Shown here one piece after another: positions 1-9,002 of a stretch of 61,440 nucleotides of DNA (positions are counted from its first letter, which is position 1; every line of letters begins with the position of its first letter). The notes under the pieces were generated by a model, which saw only the letters and a program-made list of their open reading frames with translations, did not search any database and was not told the origin of the DNA. Location of the stretch: positions 1 through 61,440 of the forward strand of contig JABCTV010000004.1 of assembly GCA_018238205.1 (NCBI GenBank), written 5' to 3'. This stretch comes from Candidatus Thorarchaeota archaeon (lineage in GTDB: Archaea > Asgardarchaeota > Thorarchaeia > Thorarchaeales > Thorarchaeaceae). Position numbers and translations under genes: made by a program.

Positions 1-44
1 ACCTTGTCTTCAAGATATGCGACAGTGGATCTATATTCCTGCAT
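1..44 (-). CDS. Possible 5' end of a gene leaving the window
   Basis: Read on the minus strand, an ATG at 44-42 opens a frame (MQEYRSTVAYLEDK) that is still open at the window edge. Only 14 codons are visible, there is no convincing ribosome binding site, and the upstream sequence is a run of T. It may be the start of a gene lying outside the window or chance. No function can be assigned. Confidence 0.25.
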   Translation of the reverse strand, partial: MQEYRSTVAYLEDK

Positions 45-63
45 AGTAAAAAAAAGAATAGTC

Positions 64-77
64 GGGGGAAAACCCCC
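64..77 (-). terminator. Short G/C hairpin followed by T run on minus strand
   Basis: A perfect five-base G stem, AAAA loop and five-base C stem. On the minus strand it is followed within a few bases by an eight-base T run, the layout of an intrinsic terminator. It could equally be a hairpin near the left end of the TnpB element. The region 1-218 holds nothing else that I can recognise. Confidence 0.35.
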
Positions 78-218
78 TATTTATTTACGAGAGTTCATGG
101 CAGCTGCATTAAATTATGACAAAGTTGGACATCTATTAGATGGTTGTTTGAGAATACGAACCTAACTTGAATTTGGTATGAGCTTTTAACTCTCTATCCT
201 CACTACTTTCTGACTCTT

Positions 219-1445
219 ATGTTGGTCCGCAAAGCCTACCGATACGAACTCGACCCCAACAACTTGCAGAGAAGCTCTCTTCTTCGACATGCCGGAGTCG
301 CTCGTTTTGCTTTTAATTGGGGGCTTGACCAGAGGATCAAATTGTACAAGAACAATCAAGGGAATGACCGATTCACAGACCCTATGAAACAACACAAACT
401 TCTAACCAGTCTGAAGAAGACTCAATTCCCATGGATGTATGAATGTTCCAAGTGTGCACCTCAAGAGGCTCTAAGAAACCTCGGTCGTGCTTTCAAGAAT
501 TTCTATCGAGGATTGAAGGAAGGAAAGAAAATTGGATTTCCAAGGTTCAAGAGCAAGGGTGTTAACGACAGTTTCAGACTATATGGAACAATAAGTTTTG
601 AAGGACGACAAATACAGCTTCCGAGAATAGGAAAGATACGGATAAAGGAGAAGAGAAAGCAGTATTACAAAGGCAGGATACTATCAGTAACAGTGAGAAG
701 GAGAGCGAACCGGTGGTTCGTATCAGTCGCTGTGGAAGAAACTATCAAAGACACGAAGCCCATCGTTGGTTCTGCAGTAGGCGTAGATCTTGGGATAAAG
801 ACACTAGCTACACTTTCTGATAGGACTACCTTTTCGAATCCACGAGCTTTGAGAAGCCGGATCAAGAAATTGAGGAAGTTATCAATGAGTCTTTCTAGAA
901 AGCAGAAAGGAAGTAAGAATCGAGAAAAGGTCAAGCTCAGACTTGCCAGGATGCACCTGAGGATATTCAACGTTCGACAGGATACACTTCACAAGTTGAC
1001 GACATATCTTGCCAAGAGCCACAGTAAGATAGTGATCGAGGACCTGCTAGTGTCAGGAATGATGAAGAACCGAAGGTTAGCGCGAGTCATTGCAGATGTG
1101 GGGTTCTACGAGTTCAGACGACAGCTGGAGTACAAGTGTGGGTGGTACGGTTCTGAGCTTGTCGTGGTTTCAAGGACCTTTCCTTCATCGAAAATGTGTT
1201 CATGTTGTGGGCACAGGAAGAAAGAACTCTCTCTATCAGAGAGGGAGTATGAGTGTGAACAGTGCGGACTGGTGATCGACAGGGATCTCAATGCTGCACT
1301 GAATCTGGTCGCCGTCAGTTTGCCGGAGACTCTAAACGCCTGCGGAGAGGAAGTAAGACATAGCAAATCTTCCGAGATTTGCAATGCAGCCTCGATGAAA
1401 CAGGAACCGAACATCATCCCGGACTCGATGTCCAGGAATGTCTAG
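219..1445 (+). mobile_element. tnpB: TnpB, IS200/IS605-family RNA-guided nuclease (solo, IS1341-like)
   Basis: 408-residue OrfB/TnpB protein, the RNA-guided DNA endonuclease of IS200/IS605 elements and the ancestor of Cas12. The RuvC triad is intact: D190 in GVDLGIKTLATLSD, E274 in KIVIEDLLVSGM, and D356 in DRDLNAALNL. A zinc finger lies between them and the C-terminus (CSCCGH ... CEQCG). The tail with ACGEE and AASMKQEPN is typical of TnpB. No TnpA tyrosine transposase lies nearby, so this is a solo tnpB and would need a partner in trans to move. The omega-RNA scaffold normally overlaps the 3' end of the gene; a small GGAC/GTCC hairpin at 1421-1433 is a candidate for part of it. All key residues are present and the frame is unbroken, so the gene may be active. 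Element ends were not resolved. Confidence 0.93.
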
Positions 1446-1462
1446 GTTTCGGGGAACGGTAG

Positions 1463-1954
1463 CTACGTCTTCATCTCCTGCATTAGCTCTCGAATTCTAA
1501 TCATGTAAGCATCGATGTTTATCCACTGGCCCCCCTTGAAGTACACACTCTTACAGTACTTACAGAACCAAAACTCGTCATAGTGTTCATATGTCTGGTC
1601 CATGACCAGTCCTTTGACCCTTTCTTTGTCTTCTTCATTGATGTGTACTAGGGCTCCATTACATTTGGTACAACGAGATATTGAAGCATCTGCATATGGT
1701 TCAATTTCATATTTTAAGAAGACACTCGCCACCTCTTCATCCACTGATCCCCGAACCAGCATTGTATCAACACCAGCATCAACACCACGATGGTAGAGCT
1801 CTTCGTCTGATGTCAAAAGGATTCCACCTGTATCTATTGCGATTCGAAGAAATTCGTCATCATGTATCAATGTTGAAAACATTGCATCGTGTCCTGTCAA
1901 CCTCAGCCATGTTGCTAGCTTCCCGAGCATAGAATCGACAATGAATGTCTTCAT
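1463..1954 (-). CDS. Mut7-C RNase-domain protein (DUF82) with zinc ribbon
   Basis: 163 residues. The N-terminal half carries the Mut7-C signature (FIVDSMLGKLATWLRLTGHD) and the later LLTSDEEL, marking a PIN-like fold found in archaeal and bacterial putative RNases. The C-terminal half has two CxxC knuckles (CTKC about residue 94; CKYC about residue 130) that should bind zinc. Known members are suspected to act in RNA processing or decay, but a substrate is not established. The start is supported by a purine-rich GGGGAGAG about six bases upstream of the ATG. The gene ends 18 bases from the tnpB stop in convergent orientation, so the mobile element landed just past its 3' end. Confidence 0.85.
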   Translation of the reverse strand: MKTFIVDSMLGKLATWLRLTGHDAMFSTLIHDDEFLRIAIDTGGILLTSDEELYHRGVDAGVDTMLVRGSVDEEVASVFLKYEIEPYADASISRCTKCNGALVHINEEDKERVKGLVMDQTYEHYDEFWFCKYCKSVYFKGGQWINIDAYMIRIRELMQEMKT

Positions 1955-2028
1955 GCTCTCTCCCCATGTAAACGATATAGTTCATGCATATTCAATGAAT
2001 CTCAGTAATATACTGTTCATGGGCGCGA

Positions 2029-2880
2029 TTAAAGTTTCTGAATTCTCTCGGAGGCCTTGCGAAGAATATCAATGGTTTCAACTGGAACGCCCACACTACC
2101 CAGCTCGGAATGCCCCTCATCTCCATGAGAATCACTTCCACCAGTCACTATGAGCCCAAGGTCTTCAGTCATTTTTCTAAGACCCTCGATTGCATCCATC
2201 AATTCAGATTTTCTGTAGCCATAGTTGACTTCAACTCCTTCTAGGCCATGTGGTTTTAACTTTCGAAGGAATTCTTCCAAATCAATATCTTCAATCAACA
2301 ATGGATGTGCTATTACAGGTACTGCTCCAGATTCCCGCAGAAGCCGTATTGCCTCTATGAGTTCAATCTTCTCTCGACCCACAAATGCGGGTTTTCCACT
2401 GGCTAGGTATTTCGTGAATGCTTCTTTGATATCCCTTACAACTCCACTATCAATGAGAATACGTGCGAGGTGTGGTCTTCCAGGTGATGCGACTTCTCTC
2501 AAGACTCTTTGAATCTCTGACTCATCTATTACAATACCCAGGTCGCGTAATTTCTTGACCATCTTAGGAAAACGTGTATGTCTTGATTCTCTCAGCACTC
2601 GAAGACTTAGTTCGATAGGGGATTCACCGAATGGGACAAAGTATCCGAGTAGATGCACATCATGATTGAGATAATTGGTACTTACCTCTACTCCAGGAAC
2701 TCGTTGCAAATTCCCTGATGTCGGAGCCTCCAAAAATTCACGGACTCCAGCAAATGTATCGTGGTCTGTAAGAGCAATCCCACCAAGCCCCTGTCGCTCT
2801 GCTATTTCAACCAGCTCTTGTGGTGAATTGAGACCATCAGAACAGTTAGAATGTACATGTAAGTCAGCAAGGGCTTTCAT
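2029..2880 (-). CDS. PHP-domain metal-dependent phosphoesterase (TrpH/YciV-like)
   Basis: 283-residue PHP-family hydrolase. All the metal-binding motifs are visible: DLHVHSNCSDG (H8, H10, D15), TDHD (about residue 40), PGVEVS, the VHLLGY histidine, VIAHPLL and GGSDSHG near the C-terminus. Stand-alone PHP proteins of this length resemble the bacterial 3',5'-nucleoside bisphosphate phosphatase / 5'-3' exoribonuclease RNase AM, which trims RNA ends or recycles pAp. The exact substrate here is inferred. Its start overlaps the end of the upstream Cys-cluster gene by 17 bases, so the two are probably cotranscribed. Confidence 0.88.
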   Translation of the reverse strand: MKALADLHVHSNCSDGLNSPQELVEIAERQGLGGIALTDHDTFAGVREFLEAPTSGNLQRVPGVEVSTNYLNHDVHLLGYFVPFGESPIELSLRVLRESRHTRFPKMVKKLRDLGIVIDESEIQRVLREVASPGRPHLARILIDSGVVRDIKEAFTKYLASGKPAFVGREKIELIEAIRLLRESGAVPVIAHPLLIEDIDLEEFLRKLKPHGLEGVEVNYGYRKSELMDAIEGLRKMTEDLGLIVTGGSDSHGDEGHSELGSVGVPVETIDILRKASERIQKL

Positions 2881-3280
2881 TATGGGATGCCTCCCTTCGA
2901 AGGGTTTCTACGAGTTTCCGAACTTTGTGGCATATCTTCCTGATTTCCTCCCTGCTCATGGTTTCAGCAGAGGGGCAGTCTGAGTCAACCAAACATTTCC
3001 GTTTTCTGGAATCGTAGATTATTGGATAGTATCTACAACCTTCAGGTCTGTTTTCGTAAATTGTACATTCCTTCGTATCTGGGTTGTAGAAGTAACAATG
3101 CCCGTCAACATTTTTGAGTTCACAAAAACCAGCCATCACGCGGACAAGAAAGTCCTTTCTGTCATATCCAAGTGCCTCGATTCGTTCTGCATCTTCACGG
3201 GTCAAGGTCATCTCAGTTTCCGTACAGCAGATACGAACTTCCTCGCATGACCCATCGTGATTACAAACGAACGGACTCAA
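2864..3280 (-). CDS. YkgJ-like cysteine-cluster (putative Fe/Zn-binding) protein
   Basis: 138 residues with the YkgJ/UPF0153 cysteine pattern: an N-terminal CNHDGSCEEVRICC, then GFCEL, GHCYFY, ECTIYENRPEGCRYYP and a final DSDCPSA. The family is thought to bind an iron-sulfur cluster or zinc; its reaction is unknown. The N-terminal cysteines are spaced more widely than in the usual CxxCxxCC. It is the first gene of the pair with the PHP phosphoesterase, overlapping it by 17 bases. The promoter probably lies in the AT-rich stretch 3281-3411, in which I see nothing else. Confidence 0.8.
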   Translation of the reverse strand: MSPFVCNHDGSCEEVRICCTETEMTLTREDAERIEALGYDRKDFLVRVMAGFCELKNVDGHCYFYNPDTKECTIYENRPEGCRYYPIIYDSRKRKCLVDSDCPSAETMSREEIRKICHKVRKLVETLRREASHNESPC

Positions 3281-3411
3281 TATTATTTATTCTCCAAAGT
3301 TATTAAGTTGCAAATCGGTCAGATTGCGGTTTTTATGATCATAGCGCTTGATAGGCTGCTCACATCCCTACTTCATCATCATCCCGACAAGCAAGTATGG
3401 AAATATTCAAG

Positions 3412-3648
3412 CTAAAAATCTTTTCTTGCCAACCTACGGGATGGAGATAGAGAGCTAGTTACATCTTCTGCATCTGTGTTCTTTGTAGGAAGTGAAATTG
3501 CGGGAAGTGCTTTCCCGGTTATCCTCATATATGTACTAGCACGAATTGCATATATCTGAGCCTTGAGATTATTGGGCTGTGTTGTGGCACCAAGCAGTAA
3601 TGCACGTCTTCTGCCAAAAATATCAAGCAATCGATCCAAGACTTTCAT
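3412..3648 (-). CDS. Small hypothetical protein
   Basis: 78-residue open frame starting MKVLDRLLDIFGRRRALLLG and rich in basic residues. It lies alone between the Cys-cluster gene and ABCE1. Codon choice resembles the neighbours, but there is no clear ribosome binding site and I recognise no domain. A helical, weakly amphipathic N-terminus is all that can be seen. It may be a real small gene or a chance frame. Confidence 0.45.
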   Translation of the reverse strand: MKVLDRLLDIFGRRRALLLGATTQPNNLKAQIYAIRASTYMRITGKALPAISLPTKNTDAEDVTSSLSPSRRLARKDF

Positions 3649-3797
3649 TGTACTCTATCCAAGAATAATTTCTACGGGATTGCACAAAAGCCTTTCCAAC
3701 TGGACATTATTTCAACTCCGCGTATCATGAAGCCAAAGCGCTAAATACTGACAAACGGCATTCTCGAACAGTTCTTCGACAGGTGTTGAACAATAAA

Positions 3798-5618
3798 ATG
3801 CGTATTGCGATTGTAGACAAAGACAGATGTAGACCAAAGGACTGCTCTCACGAGTGCCGAAGGTTTTGTCCACGGGTTCGTACAGGTGACGAGACCGTAG
3901 TCTTTCCTGAAGGTCCAGATAAACCTCCAGTCATTGTAGAGGCTCTCTGTTCTGGTGAAGCAATCTGTGTCAAAAAATGTCCATATCATTGTATACGCAT
4001 CGTAAATCTACCCGAAGAATTAGAGAAAGACACTAGCCATCGTTACAGCGTGAATGGATTCAAGATGTTCAGAATGCCAATTCCTAAAGAAGGCCAGGTC
4101 CTAGGACTCATTGGCCCAAACGGAATTGGTAAGACAACAGCCATTCAGATTCTTGCAGGAGAGTTGAAGCCAAATCTAGGCCGTGTGGAAGACCCTCCTG
4201 AATGGGATGAAATCATCAAAGAATATCGGGGTTCTGAACTCCAACCATTCTTTGAGAAGGTTCAGTCTGGGAATGTTGTTCCAATCCACAAACCTCAGAC
4301 CATCACGAATTTACCAAAGATAAAAAGTATCGCGGACAAACCAGTTAGTGATCTATTGGAGAATGCTGACTCTTCAGGTCGTCTAAAAGAGCTTAAGGGT
4401 GACATGAATCTTACAAGTATCTGGGACCGCTCAGTCAAGTTCCTTAGTGGTGGAGAGTTGCAGCGTGTTGCAATGACAGCAGCTCTAGTGCGTGAGGGTG
4501 ACATTTACTTCTTTGACGAACCTACCGCATATCTGGATGTTCGTGAGCGTCTTCGAGTTGGGCGTGCTATTAGACAGTTGGCGGACCATGGTAAAACTGT
4601 AATTGTTGTTGAACACGACCTCTCTATTTTGGATTATGTATCAGACCTTGTTTGTATGTTCTATGGGCAACCTGGTGTTTATGGTATTGTTTCTCATCCC
4701 CATGGCACTAGAGTAGGGGTGAACATCTTCTTGGATGGATTCATTCCAGATGAGAATATGAGATTCAGAGACACATCGATTTCATACAAGGGAATGAGTG
4801 CAGAAGACACAGAATTTGCCTCTGGAGAAACCCTTCTTGAATATGGAACCTTGCGAAAGGAGTTCGAGGACTTCACTCTGGAAGCAAAGGGTGGTCGAAT
4901 ATCAAAAGGCCAGGTCGTTGGAATCCTGGGTCCAAATGGAATTGGAAAAACTACATTCGTCCGAATGCTTGCAGGTGAACTAGAACCCGAAGAAGGAGAA
5001 GTTCCTACAAAGACAGCAACAGGTCTTGAACTGAAGATCAGTTACAAACCTCAGTACATATCAGCAGATTTCGATGGTAACCTGAGATTGTACCTCCGAG
5101 AGGCGGGTGGAAACACAAGTGACTCGGCCGATTTTAAAACAGCAGTCATCAAGAAACTGGAGCTCGAACATCTGTTGGAACATCAAGTAAAAGATCTAAG
5201 TGGCGGTGAACTCCAACGTGCTGCTATTGCAGCCTGTCTTGCTCGTGAAGCTGATATCTATCTACTAGACGAACCGTCAGCATTCCTTGATATTGAGCAG
5301 AGATTGGCTAGTTCACGAGCAATTAGACGACTTGTGAGAAACAATATGAAAACCGCCTTCATCGTTGAACACTCTATTCTCATGGCTGATTATCTCAGTG
5401 ATAGTATGATAGTCTTTAGTGGAGTTCCTGGGAAGACTGGAAAGGCATCATCCATCAGAACTCTCAGGAGTGGAATGAATACATTTCTGAAAGATATGGG
5501 TGTGACCTTTAGACGAGACCCACAGACTGGTCGACCAAGGGTCAATAAAGATGGCTCTCAGTTGGATTCACAACAGAAAGCTTCTGGAGATTATTATTAC
5601 ATTGGAAAAGGAAAGTAG
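3798..5618 (+). CDS. abcE1: ABCE1/Rli1 ribosome recycling ATPase
   Basis: 606 residues from the ATG at 3798 (an in-frame GTG at 3783 is less likely; the family begins MRIAIVDKDRC). ABCE1 splits post-termination ribosomes with aPelota/aRF1 and acts in the cytosol. Order: N-terminal 4Fe-4S region (C11, C16, C20, C24, then C51, C57, C61); nucleotide-binding domain 1 with GPNGIGKTTA, LSGGELQRVA and IYFFDEP; nucleotide-binding domain 2 with GPNGIGKTTF, LSGGELQRAA and IYLLDEPSAFLD. Both ATP sites look intact. In the second cluster motif the expected CxxCxxC reads CSGEAIC, so E54 sits where a cluster cysteine is normally found, while an extra C65 follows CPYH. It converges on the uridine phosphorylase gene, four bases away. 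Confidence 0.96.
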   Translation: MRIAIVDKDRCRPKDCSHECRRFCPRVRTGDETVVFPEGPDKPPVIVEALCSGEAICVKKCPYHCIRIVNLPEELEKDTSHRYSVNGFKMFRMPIPKEGQVLGLIGPNGIGKTTAIQILAGELKPNLGRVEDPPEWDEIIKEYRGSELQPFFEKVQSGNVVPIHKPQTITNLPKIKSIADKPVSDLLENADSSGRLKELKGDMNLTSIWDRSVKFLSGGELQRVAMTAALVREGDIYFFDEPTAYLDVRERLRVGRAIRQLADHGKTVIVVEHDLSILDYVSDLVCMFYGQPGVYGIVSHPHGTRVGVNIFLDGFIPDENMRFRDTSISYKGMSAEDTEFASGETLLEYGTLRKEFEDFTLEAKGGRISKGQVVGILGPNGIGKTTFVRMLAGELEPEEGEVPTKTATGLELKISYKPQYISADFDGNLRLYLREAGGNTSDSADFKTAVIKKLELEHLLEHQVKDLSGGELQRAAIAACLAREADIYLLDEPSAFLDIEQRLASSRAIRRLVRNNMKTAFIVEHSILMADYLSDSMIVFSGVPGKTGKASSIRTLRSGMNTFLKDMGVTFRRDPQTGRPRVNKDGSQLDSQQKASGDYYYIGKGK

Positions 5619-5622
5619 GGCT

Positions 5623-6450
5623 TCACTTTCGAAGACTGGCATTCCAGTACTTCTTACCTGCTTTTTCCTTATCCATATCCGCCAAAATCTTAACAGCTTC
5701 ATTTCCGCATTTTATGACATCCAATTCTCCCTTTACCTCGAACTCATCGTGAACCCTATTTGCATACACGGCACAGGCAGCTCCAGTTCTAAATCCAAAG
5801 ATATTTCCCAATGTGAACAGAGTAGCGGCTTCCATTTCAAAGTTCGCAACATTAGCACGAGTCAAATCCTCGATCAAGGTTTCACTCATACTCTGTGTGT
5901 AACCACCAAATCCCGGTCTGGACTGTCCTAGATAGAATGAATCAGTTGATGCTGAAATTCCTAGATGATAGGTTAGTCCCAAGGTTTCTGCAGCTTCTAC
6001 AAAAGCAAGCACTACTTCGTAGGAGGCTGAAGCAGGATATTCAGGACGCACGTACTGTTTGCTTGTACCGTCCAATCTGACCGCTGCAGTTGAAATGATA
6101 ATATCCCCAATCTCAATGTCTTCTTTCAATGTAGCACAGGATCCTACTCTCAGAAATGTATCTGCTCCAACATTGGCTAGTTCTTCGATAACTATTGCAG
6201 TTCCTGGCCCCCCAATACCTGTAGAACAAGCTGAGATATCCGCTCCTTTGTATTTCCCTGTGTGGGTAACAAATTGTCTATGCATAGCAACTTCCCTATT
6301 CGAATCCCAGAGGGAGCTAATTCTCTCAACTCTTTGCGGGTCACCAGGTATCAACACGGACTTTGCAACATCTCCCTCCTTCACTTCAAGATGATATTGC
6401 TCTCTATCCTCAGTCACAGGTCTGGTTGCGGAAACCTTTTTGTCAGTCAT
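5623..6450 (-). CDS. udp: Uridine phosphorylase (nucleoside phosphorylase family)
   Basis: 275 residues of the PNP/UDP family, which splits a nucleoside with phosphate to give base and ribose-1-phosphate (pyrimidine salvage). Visible motifs are the phosphate-binding LIPGDPQRVERI, STGIGGPG, FLRVGSCATL and the ribose-binding FEMEAATLFTLG. Length fits the family. The uridine assignment rests on overall similarity to Udp; purine specificity cannot be excluded. The gene stands alone, convergent with abcE1 and divergent from the aldolase gene. Confidence 0.88.
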   Translation of the reverse strand: MTDKKVSATRPVTEDREQYHLEVKEGDVAKSVLIPGDPQRVERISSLWDSNREVAMHRQFVTHTGKYKGADISACSTGIGGPGTAIVIEELANVGADTFLRVGSCATLKEDIEIGDIIISTAAVRLDGTSKQYVRPEYPASASYEVVLAFVEAAETLGLTYHLGISASTDSFYLGQSRPGFGGYTQSMSETLIEDLTRANVANFEMEAATLFTLGNIFGFRTGAACAVYANRVHDEFEVKGELDVIKCGNEAVKILADMDKEKAGKKYWNASLRK

Positions 6451-6562
6451 TCAAACCACACTATTACAACAAGTAAACAATGATTTGTTCCTTTCGCATC
6501 AACCGTAAGTTTAACTTGAACGAGTTTGTTTACAGAATACGCTAAGATTGAGGTTGGAAATT

Positions 6563-7450
6563 ATGACAATACTTGATGATTTACACCATCTGAACTTGGG
6601 AAAGCGGGTACGACTTCATAGGATGATGTATGAACACGGACCTGGAAAAGGTAAGCTAATGATACTCCCTATTGATCAGGGTCTTGAACATGGTCCCGTA
6701 GATTTCTTTCCAAACCCTCCCTCTGCAGACCCCGAGTTTCAGTTCAAATTGGCAGTGAAAGGAGGATATTCTGGAATTGCCCTACACCTCGGTCTGGCTG
6801 AGAAATATGCTCCAAAGTATGCAGGAAAGATTCCTATTGTATTGAAGATTAATGGTAAGACTCACATTCCTCCAGCAAACGAACCAGTTTCACCAATGAC
6901 AGGGTCGGTTGAAGATGCAGTACGAATCGGTGCAGATGCTATAGGATACACACTCTATGTTGGTAGTCCAAATCAGCATACTGACTTCACACAGTTTCGA
7001 AAGGTCAAAGCTGATGCTGAAAGATACGGTATGCCAATTATCATGTGGGCTTATCCCCGAGGAGAGGCAATAGACAAGAAGGGCGGTCGAAACTCTCTTT
7101 TTGCTGTTGATTATGCAGCTCGAGTTGCTGATGAACTGGGTGCTGATATTGTCAAGTTGAATGTACCAGTGGATGACCCCAAGACGAGGTCTTCGCAGAG
7201 AGCACCATACGATAAACTCGAACTGAGTTATGAAGAAAGTGTGAGCAAAGTAGTAAAGTCTGCTGGAAAGTGCTTAGTTCTCTTCTCTGGTGGTGGAATG
7301 ATTAGCGATGAGGAAGTCATTCGAAGAGCCAAGGTCTGTGTAGAACAAGGTGCAACCGGTCTTATCTTTGGTAGAAATCTCTGGCAGAGAGAATGGGATG
7401 ACGCACTAGCAATGACCAAGAAACTCAAAGATATGATGAAGAGTGTTTAG
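6563..7450 (+). CDS. fba: Class I fructose-1,6-bisphosphate aldolase, archaeal type (FbaB/DeoC family)
   Basis: 295 residues from the ATG at 6563, preceded by GAGGTTG about nine bases upstream; an in-frame TTG at 6548 is less likely. The family cleaves fructose-1,6-bisphosphate to DHAP and glyceraldehyde-3-phosphate through a Schiff base. Visible are LPIDQGLEHGP near residue 40, the Schiff-base lysine K198 in ADIVKLNVP, and the phosphate-binding FSGGGMISDEEV and GLIFGRNLWQ. The next gene is an FBP aldolase/phosphatase, so a glycolytic and a gluconeogenic enzyme for the same step sit side by side. DeoC-like relatives (for example ADH synthase) are the main alternative. Confidence 0.88.
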   Translation: MTILDDLHHLNLGKRVRLHRMMYEHGPGKGKLMILPIDQGLEHGPVDFFPNPPSADPEFQFKLAVKGGYSGIALHLGLAEKYAPKYAGKIPIVLKINGKTHIPPANEPVSPMTGSVEDAVRIGADAIGYTLYVGSPNQHTDFTQFRKVKADAERYGMPIIMWAYPRGEAIDKKGGRNSLFAVDYAARVADELGADIVKLNVPVDDPKTRSSQRAPYDKLELSYEESVSKVVKSAGKCLVLFSGGGMISDEEVIRRAKVCVEQGATGLIFGRNLWQREWDDALAMTKKLKDMMKSV

Positions 7451-7492
7451 TTCCGATTTGTAACATTTTTCGCTCTCTGACTTAATGATAAC

Positions 7493-7500
7493 TATTATAT
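7493..7500 (+). promoter_or_regulatory. Candidate TATA box for the fbp gene
   Basis: TATTATAT lies 80 bases before the fbp start in the 129-base gap after fba, so fbp probably has its own archaeal promoter and a roughly 50-base leader. The call rests on the consensus only. Confidence 0.4.
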
Positions 7501-7579
7501 GGGTAAAGAATAGTCAAGCGCTCAAGCGGGGGCTGCTTTTTCGGCTCTTGCGAAAGAAAAAGAATATTGAAGGAGCGTA

Positions 7580-8707
7580 ATGCAAATGGTTGAAACCACC
7601 ATTAGCGTGATCAAAGCCGATATTGGATCACTAGCTGGTCATGTAGTTGTTCCCGACTTCATACTCGAACTTGCGAGGAAGTCGTTGAAAGAAGGTGTTG
7701 AGAAGAAAATCATTAATGATTTCCATGTCACTCACGCAGGTGACGATCTCGAACTTATTATGACTCACCACAAAGGTGAAGGTAATGAAGAAGTCCACAA
7801 GCTTGCTTGGGACACATTCATCAAAGGTACCGAACTTGGTCGTGAGAAGAAAATCTATGCCGCAGGTCAAGACATTCTCACTGATACTTTCAGTGGTAAT
7901 GTGAAGGGTATGGGACCCGGCTCTGCTGAGATGACATTTGAGGAGCGCAAGTCTGAACCTATTGCAGTCTTCATGGCAGATAAGACAGACCCTGGTGCAT
8001 ACAACTTACCCATCTTCAAGATCTATGCAGATCCATTCAATACTGCAGGTCTTGTAATTGACCCGAATCTACACGATGGATTCCGATTTGTTATTCAGGA
8101 TGTCAAGAGTGATATACCAAGTTTCATTGAAATGAAAGCTCCTGAAGAGATGTACGATATCCTTGCACTTCTTGGTAGTACTGGTAGATACACCATCAAG
8201 AAAGTCTACCGTGCTGATGGCATGGTCACAGCTTCAGTTAGTACTGACAAGCTCCATATGATCGCAGGTAAGTATGTAGGGAAAGATGATCCTGTTGCAA
8301 TAGTACGTGCCCACTCTGGCCTACCCGCCATGGGCGAAATACTAGAAGCTTTCACCCTTCCGCATCTAGTGTCTGGATGGATGAGAGGCTCCCATACAGG
8401 CCCACTTCTACCAGTGGGTCTTAAGGACTCCCGCTGTACTCGCTTTGATGGTCCACCAAGAGTTATAGCTCTAGGATTCCAAGTTTCCAATGGGATGTTA
8501 GTTGGTCCAATTGATCTGTTTGATGATGTTGCCTTTGACATTAGCCGCCAACGTGGCATGGAAATGGCTGATTATCTGCGCAGACATGGTCCCTTCCAAC
8601 CTCACAGACTAAGTGACGATCAGATGGAATATACGACATTGCCGAAAGTCCTCAAAAGTTGTGCCAGTAGGTTTGTGGAAGAAGAAATAGTACCCAAGGG
8701 TAAATAG
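7580..8707 (+). CDS. fbp: Fructose-1,6-bisphosphate aldolase/phosphatase (bifunctional, class V FBPase)
   Basis: 375 residues. This archaeal/deep-bacterial gluconeogenic enzyme condenses triose phosphates to FBP and then dephosphorylates it to fructose-6-phosphate. The N-terminal ISVIKADIGSLAGH is the family hallmark (metal and phosphate site), followed by AAGQDILTDTFSGNVKGMGPG, FMADKTDPGAYNLP, FRFVIQDV and RCTRFDGPPRV. Length is normal for the family. The start has AGGAG six bases upstream of the first ATG; the second in-frame ATG (residue 3) would give MVETTIS and is possible. A hairpin terminator follows the stop. Presence of this enzyme indicates heat-stable one-step gluconeogenesis as in most archaea. 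Confidence 0.94.
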   Translation: MQMVETTISVIKADIGSLAGHVVVPDFILELARKSLKEGVEKKIINDFHVTHAGDDLELIMTHHKGEGNEEVHKLAWDTFIKGTELGREKKIYAAGQDILTDTFSGNVKGMGPGSAEMTFEERKSEPIAVFMADKTDPGAYNLPIFKIYADPFNTAGLVIDPNLHDGFRFVIQDVKSDIPSFIEMKAPEEMYDILALLGSTGRYTIKKVYRADGMVTASVSTDKLHMIAGKYVGKDDPVAIVRAHSGLPAMGEILEAFTLPHLVSGWMRGSHTGPLLPVGLKDSRCTRFDGPPRVIALGFQVSNGMLVGPIDLFDDVAFDISRQRGMEMADYLRRHGPFQPHRLSDDQMEYTTLPKVLKSCASRFVEEEIVPKGK

Positions 8708-8716
8708 AAGGTTTGA

Positions 8717-8735
8717 GCGGGATCAAGTATCCCGC
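8717..8735 (+). terminator. Hairpin terminator after fbp
   Basis: Perfect seven-base stem GCGGGAT / ATCCCGC with a five-base loop, starting nine bases after the fbp stop and followed by a T-rich tract (8738-8753). The rest of the 295-base gap to 9002 holds a TATA-like ATTTATA near 8849-8855 that may drive the histidine kinase gene, and nothing else that I recognise. Confidence 0.7.
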
Positions 8736-9002
8736 CCTTCACTCTTTATTTTTAATAGAATTAGTCATATCATCCAGTTTTCTGATGATGAATTATTCCT
8801 TTTTACGAGGATTTGATACTTCAAAAAGGATCGGTGTCATAAGAAACGATTTATACCAGCTTAGAATTTTCCACAACCCACTCACAACCATTGACAAATC
8901 TAGTACTTCAGATTTCATGCACAAACCATAGAGAACTGTAAACCTGGATAGCGGCCAAGGGATGCGAGTTGCACGCCGCAACAGCTAAGGATTGGCCAAA
9001 GA

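Noticed and set aside
5551-5931. 126-codon frame across the abcE1-udp boundary
   Set aside because: Overlaps two well-supported genes on both sides and shows no domain.
8713-8931. 72-codon plus-strand frame after fbp
   Set aside because: It begins inside the terminator hairpin, has no ribosome site and no coding-like pattern.
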